Assembly: GCA_026707905.1 (NCBI GenBank)
Contig: JAPOVY010000015.1
Location: forward strand, 1 to 45,205
Direction: 5' to 3'
Length of the DNA: 45,205 nt
Source: Gammaproteobacteria bacterium
Lineage (GTDB): Bacteria; Pseudomonadota; Gammaproteobacteria; Pseudomonadales; Azotimanducaceae
Shown: positions 39,798-45,205 of the stretch, piece by piece
Layout of the letters: every line of letters starts with the position of its first letter
Position numbering within the stretch: the stretch's first letter is position 1
Notes under the pieces: model-generated
The model's input: the letters and a program-made list of their open reading frames with translations, nothing else
Told to the model about the DNA's origin: nothing
The model's database searches: none
Translations under genes and position numbers: made by a program

Positions 39798-41099
39798 TTA
39801 CAGAAAAATGAACTTCACGGCGAAGGCCGCGGCGATGACGCCCATCGCGGGGTGAATGGATTTGATTTGACCGGCGCAGGTCTCGATAAGTACGTAAGTA
39901 ATAAAACCAATCCCAATACCAGTCGCGATCGATCCTGAAAAGGGAATCGCAAATGCCGTGATTACGGCAGGCATCGCCTCCGTTAAATGGCGCCACTCGA
40001 TCTCACCGAGTGATTTTGCCATTGTGCAACCCACAAACAGAATCGCCGGTGCTGTCGCGTAAACCGGGATCGACGTAGCAATGGGTGCAAAGAGCATCGC
40101 GAGGAGGAACAACGCGCCAACTGTGACTGCGGTTAAGCCGGTTCGTCCGCCAACGCGAATACCCGCCGCACTTTCGATATAGCTTGTGGTAGTGGAGGTT
40201 CCGACGAGAGAGCCGAAGATCGTTGCGCTACTGTCGGCGAGTAAAGCATGTCGCAGATTTTTAATACGGCCTCGGTCGTCTAGCATGTTTGCTTGGTGAA
40301 GCACCGCGACAAGCGTCCCGCTGGTATCAAACAAGTCGACGAGTAAAAGTGCGAACACGATGACGACTAGACCGATTGAGAGCGCACCGCCGATGTCGAG
40401 TTGTAAGAACGTTGGACTGATAGACGGTATGCCGCTGACAATAGCGTCGGGCGCAGGCGCGAAACCCACCAACCAGCAAACGATCGCAATTGCGAGAATG
40501 ACCAACGCCAACGAACCCGGTATCTTCTTATCGTCAAGAACTACCATGGCGACGAAGCCAACTAACACAAGAACCGTGGACCATTGCGTGAAATTGCCGA
40601 GTGAGCTGACGTCCAACGGGTTGTCTACCATGATGTTCGCGCTCCTCAGAGCGACGAGAATCAGAAAGACGCCAATACCCGCGGCAATTGCCATTTTTTG
40701 CGACTTCGGGATGCTATTGATGATCATCTCGCGTATCGGCAAGATCGACAAGATCAAGAACAAAACACCTGAGCAGAACACAGCACCCAAGGCAACCTGC
40801 CAAGTAAGTCCCATCGTGAGGACTAGTGTGGCTGCGAAATAGGCATTCAAACCCATTCCAGGCGCCAGTGCGATCGGATAGTTTGCGTACAGTCCCATAA
40901 CTAGGCATCCAAAGGCTGCTGCCAAGCACGTCGCCACAAATACAGCGTTGTGATTCATGCCTGCTTCAACAAGGATGGTGGGATTGACGAATACGATGTA
41001 GACGAGAGTTAGGAACGTCGTCACGCCGGCGAGTAACTCCGTTTTGATGTTTGTTCCGTGGCTCTCTAACTCAAAGAACCGATCTAGTTGCTCTAGCAT
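39798..41099 (-). CDS. AzgA-type purine permease (adenine/hypoxanthine/guanine, NCS2-like)
   Basis: The 433-residue inner-membrane transporter begins FFELESHGTNIKTELLAGVTTFLTLVYIVFVNP, diagnostic of the AzgA family that imports purine bases with protons. PIALAPGMGLNAYF near 78 and LLADSSATIFGSLVGTSTTTSYIESAAGIRVGGRTGLTAV are the conserved substrate-site segments. Length matches the E. coli purine permeases of this group (about 445). It is divergent from putA with only 64 bases between the start codons, so the promoters must overlap. Confidence 0.92.
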   Translation of the reverse strand: MLEQLDRFFELESHGTNIKTELLAGVTTFLTLVYIVFVNPTILVEAGMNHNAVFVATCLAAAFGCLVMGLYANYPIALAPGMGLNAYFAATLVLTMGLTWQVALGAVFCSGVLFLILSILPIREMIINSIPKSQKMAIAAGIGVFLILVALRSANIMVDNPLDVSSLGNFTQWSTVLVLVGFVAMVVLDDKKIPGSLALVILAIAIVCWLVGFAPAPDAIVSGIPSISPTFLQLDIGGALSIGLVVIVFALLLVDLFDTSGTLVAVLHQANMLDDRGRIKNLRHALLADSSATIFGSLVGTSTTTSYIESAAGIRVGGRTGLTAVTVGALFLLAMLFAPIATSIPVYATAPAILFVGCTMAKSLGEIEWRHLTEAMPAVITAFAIPFSGSIATGIGIGFITYVLIETCAGQIKSIHPAMGVIAAAFAVKFIFL

Positions 41100-41163
41100 G
41101 GGAATTCATCGTCCGACATTTGTGCGCGGTGCGAAGTCATTGTAAAAGCGCCTTGTAAATTGA

Positions 41164-44100
41164 ATGTTCAGCTCGTTAACTTCGCCTAAACTATTCGAAG
41201 CGAACTTAGTCAAACTACTCGGACTCGCTTCGACGTCGATCGTGCAGCTGAATATCAACGCAATTACGTCTGCCGGCCGGACCACGGAGGAAGAGGCATT
41301 ACGTGCATTGCGCAGTACGCTGACGCTGAGCGACAAAGACAGGAAGTTAATCGTCAGCGACGCTCGGCAACTCGTGGAGGAATGTCGCAAGCATTCGCAT
41401 GAAAGGTCGTTTTTAGATCAATTCTTAGCTGAATACGGTCTTTCTAGTTCTGCGGGCGTGGCGCTCATGTGCATTAGTGAAGCGCTTCTTCGCATTCCGG
41501 ATGAGAGAACTGCGGATGCCTTACTCGCCGAACGTCTCGGTACCGCGGATTGGGCTGAGCATCTCGGACAATCAGATTCTCTGTTCCTAAACGCATCTAC
41601 GTGGGCGCTGTTACTGACTGGAAAAGTGATGTCGCTGCAACCCGCGATCACGCAGAATGTAACAGATTGGTTGGCGTCCCTCGTCGCAAATGTCGGTGAG
41701 ACGGCGATTCGTGCCGCAATGGCTCATGCCGTGCGAATCCTTGGCAACGAGTTCGTGTTTGGACCGACGATAGAAAACGCGCTCAATCGAGCCCAGCGGT
41801 TAGGCACCGCGTGTTCTTTTGACATGCTGGGCGAAGGCGCAAGGACGACGCGTGCGGCAGATGAATATTTCGATGCGTACGTTATTGCGCTGAAGGCTAT
41901 CGCCGAAGCGAACAAAGACGCGTCAATTCCATCAGGCATGTCGGTGAAGTTGTCCGCGCTACATCCGCGATATGAACCGTTGCAGCGAAAACGTGTGGTG
42001 CGGGAATTGGGTGCGCGCATGCACGAGCTCGTAGCTCTCGCGGCAGACTTAGACGTTCAAGTTTCGATCGACGCGGAAGAGGCTAATCGATTGGAGCTCT
42101 CGCTTGAGATTTTTGAAGGCTTGGCGCGGTCGAGAGCACTTCGAGATTGGGACGGGCTTGGGTTTGTCGTACAGGCATACTCGAAGCGAGCGTACGCGGT
42201 TGTTGACTGGTTAGAAGACTTGGCGACACTAATGAATCGTAGGATTCCGGTTCGCTTGGTCAAAGGCGCGTATTGGGATGCGGAAATTAAGTCCGCACAG
42301 GTTGATGGCTTGCCCGGATATCCCGTGTTCACCCGCAAGGCGTCAACGGATTTCGCTTGGCTCGCCGCACTACGTCGTTTGTTTGCTTGCAAGCATTTGT
42401 ACGCTCAAGTGGCAACACATAATGCTTACGCCATCGCCGCCGCGCTACGTTTGGCGAATGGGCGGCAGTTTGAGTTCCAGCGCCTACATGGGATGGGGGA
42501 ACTGCTCTACGCACGCGCCCAAACATATTTCGACGATATGCCTCAAGTACGTGTGTACGCGCCGGTTGGTGAATTCAAGAACCTGCTGTCGTACCTAGTT
42601 CGTCGCTTATTGGAGAACGGCGCGAATGCGTCGTTTGTTAATCGGTTCCTGAATGATCAGTTACCCGTCGAGGAAGTCGTTCAAGATCCGATCGAAGTCG
42701 TCGAACACCGCCAATTCGAATCACACCCTCGAATTCCACTTCCACGCGACTTGTACGGCGAATCGCGTCAAAACTCGGTGGGGATCGACCTCGGAGATCG
42801 CCAACTGGTCGATGGCGTATTAGCTGTCGTCAATTCGGTGTCTGTAGGATCGTTACAAGCAAAAACGAGTACCAAGACGGCCATCGCCCGTTCATTTGAA
42901 AACGCGTCTCAAGCGTTCTCGGAGTGGTCTCGTGTACCGGCGACGGATCGACGGCAGATTCTTGAGCGATACGCCGCATTACTTGAGCGTCATCGTGCGC
43001 AATTAATCCGTTTGCTTCGTGACGAAGCCGGTAAAACACTAACGGATGCCATCGCGGAAATACGTGAAGCCGCTGACTTTTGTCGGTATTACGGCGCTGA
43101 ATGTGAGCGTCGATTTACGCCGGACACCTTGAGAGGACCGACAGGCGAGATCAACATCTTGAGTTATAGGGGGCGAGGTGTTGTCGTGTGCATCGCGCCC
43201 TGGAACTTCCCTCTCGCGATATTTGTTGGTCAGGTCGCAGCCGCACTCGCCGCTGGAAATGCGGTGATCGCAAAACCAGCTGAGCAGACGCCATTGGTCG
43301 GCCGATACGCGATCGAGTTGTTCGAGGAGGCGGGGTTACCGAAAGACAGCCTTCAAATCGTCTACGGCGATGGAAAGATAGGAGCGCAACTTGTGGCGCA
43401 TGACCAGTGCGCGGGGGTTGCATTCACGGGATCCTTCGCAGCCGCGAAAGCCATTCAAAGAACTTTAGCAGATCGAGACAGTCCCATCGTACCTTTGATC
43501 GCTGAAACGGGTGGCGTGAATGCGATGTTAGTTGACTCATCCGTCTTGCTTGAGCAAACGGTGGATGACATCATCTCTTCGGCTTTCCGATCCGCGGGAC
43601 AGCGATGTTCCGCGCTAAGGTTGTTGTGTGTCCAGGATGACGTCGAAGACGCCTTGTTGGATATGTTGATCGACGCGACTCGTTTACTCGTAGTAGGTGA
43701 TCCTCGCGACGAAGCGACGGACGTTGGTCCCATCATTGATGCGGATGCACTGAATCGGTTGAAAGCGTACATTGAGCGCGTTCATGAAAACTTCGTCTAT
43801 CAGATTGAGCTTGAATCATCTTTTCGGTCAACGCACTGTCCGCCAACCGTTGTTAAAGTCGATTCGATCCAAGCCGTTCAAGAAGAGATATTCGGTCCAG
43901 TGCTTCACGTTTACTCCTATCCAACAGCGAAGTGGAAAGAGACGCTTGAAGCGGTAAGAGATTCGGGATTCGGTTTAACGTTTGGCGTACAAACGCGGGT
44001 CCAGAAAAGAGCGCAGATGGCGGCAGAAGTCGTCAGTGCGGGAAACTCATATATCAATCGCGACATGATCGGCGCGACGGTGGGAGTTCAACCGTTCGGT

Positions 44101-44235
44101 GGGCATGGCTTTTCAGGCACTGGACCAAAAGCCGGAGGTCCGAACTACCTGATGAGACTCGCGATGGAGTTTGTTGTCACAAACAACGTGGTCGCCACAG
44201 GCGGAAATGCAGAAATACTTCAATTAGATCCGTGA
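41164..44235 (+). CDS. putA: Bifunctional proline dehydrogenase / L-glutamate-gamma-semialdehyde dehydrogenase
   Basis: The 1023-residue enzyme oxidises proline to glutamate in two steps. The FAD-linked proline dehydrogenase barrel covers about 180-490 (FDMLGEGARTTRAADEYFDAY, MSVKLSALHPRY, RLVKGAYWDAEIK, YAQVATHNAYAIAAAL, RLHGMGELLY). The NAD-linked aldehyde dehydrogenase domain covers about 530-1010 (VVCIAPWNFPLAIFVGQ), with general base Glu781 in IAETGGVN and nucleophile Cys815 in AGQRCSALR. It lacks the N-terminal ribbon-helix-helix of E. coli PutA (1320 residues) and the extra C-terminal domain, so it is the short non-regulatory type. The membrane-associated quinone pool takes the first electrons. 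Confidence 0.97.
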   Translation: MFSSLTSPKLFEANLVKLLGLASTSIVQLNINAITSAGRTTEEEALRALRSTLTLSDKDRKLIVSDARQLVEECRKHSHERSFLDQFLAEYGLSSSAGVALMCISEALLRIPDERTADALLAERLGTADWAEHLGQSDSLFLNASTWALLLTGKVMSLQPAITQNVTDWLASLVANVGETAIRAAMAHAVRILGNEFVFGPTIENALNRAQRLGTACSFDMLGEGARTTRAADEYFDAYVIALKAIAEANKDASIPSGMSVKLSALHPRYEPLQRKRVVRELGARMHELVALAADLDVQVSIDAEEANRLELSLEIFEGLARSRALRDWDGLGFVVQAYSKRAYAVVDWLEDLATLMNRRIPVRLVKGAYWDAEIKSAQVDGLPGYPVFTRKASTDFAWLAALRRLFACKHLYAQVATHNAYAIAAALRLANGRQFEFQRLHGMGELLYARAQTYFDDMPQVRVYAPVGEFKNLLSYLVRRLLENGANASFVNRFLNDQLPVEEVVQDPIEVVEHRQFESHPRIPLPRDLYGESRQNSVGIDLGDRQLVDGVLAVVNSVSVGSLQAKTSTKTAIARSFENASQAFSEWSRVPATDRRQILERYAALLERHRAQLIRLLRDEAGKTLTDAIAEIREAADFCRYYGAECERRFTPDTLRGPTGEINILSYRGRGVVVCIAPWNFPLAIFVGQVAAALAAGNAVIAKPAEQTPLVGRYAIELFEEAGLPKDSLQIVYGDGKIGAQLVAHDQCAGVAFTGSFAAAKAIQRTLADRDSPIVPLIAETGGVNAMLVDSSVLLEQTVDDIISSAFRSAGQRCSALRLLCVQDDVEDALLDMLIDATRLLVVGDPRDEATDVGPIIDADALNRLKAYIERVHENFVYQIELESSFRSTHCPPTVVKVDSIQAVQEEIFGPVLHVYSYPTAKWKETLEAVRDSGFGLTFGVQTRVQKRAQMAAEVVSAGNSYINRDMIGATVGVQPFGGHGFSGTGPKAGGPNYLMRLAMEFVVTNNVVATGGNAEILQLDP

Positions 44236-44494
44236 AATGCGTTGGCGACTTTGATCATTCAATGACACGCAATGCATGAGCGTCGAGAGTTTTGACGCGC
44301 TAAGGTGGAAACTCGTTCAAGGCCTGTCTGACTTGAGTTAATGTGTTTATTAATGATCAATCAAAAACTATCGAATACACGATGCGGCATTCAAGATCAG
44401 TCCTCAACTCTGAGGCAGCTCATTAATTAACTTGGAGAAATCACAATTCGCTTCGGGACGCTAATATGCAGGCACCCCACAAAACAGTTAGGTC
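44236..44494. other. Gap between putA and the repeat array
   Basis: The 259 bases after putA hold no gene. There is an AT-rich patch at about 44335-44375 (TTAATGTGTTTATTAATG) and another at 44421-44433. A further very weak repeat-like unit could start near 44418-44420 (GCTCA, then GGAG), in phase with the array, but the match is too poor to claim. Confidence 0.4.
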
Positions 44495-45205
44495 CATCAA
44501 CAAAGGCAGGAGCTTAAACAACGACGAAACTGCAAATTGCTCTCGCAAACTTATTTGCCGGGAGCTATGCTCAAAGAAGGCTGGAGCTAGCATACTGACG
44601 GTACTCCACTAGGACATACGTCATGAAAAAGTGCCGACGACGCTCAGTAGAGAACGGGATACAAGCTCCAGCGACAAGACAGGTGGGGAAAAGGACTTAC
44701 TACGGCTTGAGGAAGCTCAACGAAGGCCGGAGTATTTACTCCGGCAAGTCGCCTTTGACTAATCGTAGACACGAATACTCTTTACTGCACAACGAAGATC
44801 GGAGCTTGAGCAACACCGACAACACAAGAGTTTACACTATAACATCAGGTTCAGCATTGCGTCCAGTGAAGATTGGAGGCCAAGCGTCACAGATTTGAAC
44901 CACATCGTCGGATCTATAGCGATTGACTTAGTTATCAACGAAGGCCGGAGCTTAAACCCCGGCGACACCACGTGATACCAGCGTTGCCGGCGAAAGCTTT
45001 GCGAACGCTCAACGAAGGCCGGAGCTTAAACCCCGGCGACACGTGGATTGAGTGTCTTCACTTCACAGAGGGTGAGTGCGCTCAACGAAGGCCGGAGCTT
45101 AAACCCCGGCGACACACCGCTTCCCACATGGGCTTGTAGTGGTCGTTAAACGCTCAACGAAGGCCGGAGCTTAAACCCCGGCGACACCTCAAACCGAATT
45201 GAGGG
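44495..45205 (-). CRISPR. CRISPR-like array with decayed distal repeats, cut by window edge
   Basis: The 36-base repeat reads, on the plus strand, GCTCAACGAAGGCCGGAG followed by CTTAAACCCCGGCGACAC. Exact copies start at 45007, 45080 and 45152, and a 34/36 copy at 44933. Further left, at the same phase, are degenerate units at 44861 (17/36), 44787 (26/36), 44715 (28/36), 44642 (21/36), 44569 (25/36) and 44495 (28/36). All nine spacers are 36-38 bases and differ from one another. Decay on the left suggests that end is leader-distal, so leader and cas genes would lie to the right and transcription run leftward; strand is inference. The repeat can form a GCCGG/CCGGC hairpin. Confidence 0.85.

Noticed and set aside
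44418-44453. Possible eleventh repeat unit left of the array
   Set aside because: GCTCA and GGAG occur roughly in phase but with inconsistent spacing and a low overall match; it cannot be separated from chance.
44623-44898. 91-codon open frame on the plus strand after putA
   Set aside because: It runs across the degenerate repeat units in phase with the array, has no ribosome site and repeats motif fragments because of the repeats; it is a by-product of the array.

Overview
The window looks like the replication-origin region of a gammaproteobacterium. From left to right on the minus-strand side it carries gyrB, recF, dnaN and dnaA. To the right of the dnaA-rpmH gap the plus strand carries rpmH, rnpA, yidD, yidC, mnmE, mnmG, rsmG, parA, parB and then a complete F-type ATP synthase operon. 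The left arm (fmt, rsmB, trkA, trkH, a PlsC-type acyltransferase, then gyrB) resembles the origin-flanking order known from Pseudomonas. The proteins diverge clearly from textbook relatives: DnaA has an unusual initiator motif, and two secreted Sel1-like paralogues and several orphan secreted proteins sit among the housekeeping genes. This points to a poorly sampled, probably uncultivated lineage. That taxonomic statement is inference.

Layout. 1-5543: translation, potassium uptake (TrkA/TrkH) and phospholipid acylation genes, overlapping head to tail. 5697-7408: two minus-strand orphan secreted proteins. 7514-10135: gyrB, bracketed by two parS sites, with a structured leader. 10166-13836: recF, dnaN and dnaA. 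13837-14321: the likely oriC, with few recognisable DnaA boxes. 14322-23115: the rpmH-to-parB block, with good promoter elements in front of rpmH. 23116-28085: a block that interrupts the usual parB-atpI neighbourhood. It contains a degraded second copy of the parB 3' end, an orphan cysteine-rich secreted protein, a formyltetrahydrofolate-hydrolase-like protein, thymidine kinase and an LLM-type flavin oxidoreductase. 28315-35187: atpIBEFHAGDC. 35224-44235: accessory metabolism, namely a NIPSNAP protein, a UMF1-type MFS transporter, two unrelated Fe(II)/2-oxoglutarate oxygenases, an orphan exported protein, an AzgA-type purine permease and PutA. 44495 to the window end: a CRISPR-like array.

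The most notable element is the array at the right edge. Four near-identical 36-base repeats with 36-38-base spacers are preceded by six progressively decayed repeats that keep the same 72-74-base phase. No cas gene is visible, so any effector genes would lie beyond the right edge. Other points worth checking are the missing canonical start codons of rnpA and rsmG, a possible pseudoknot in the gyrB leader, the duplicated parB tail, and the divergent DnaA.
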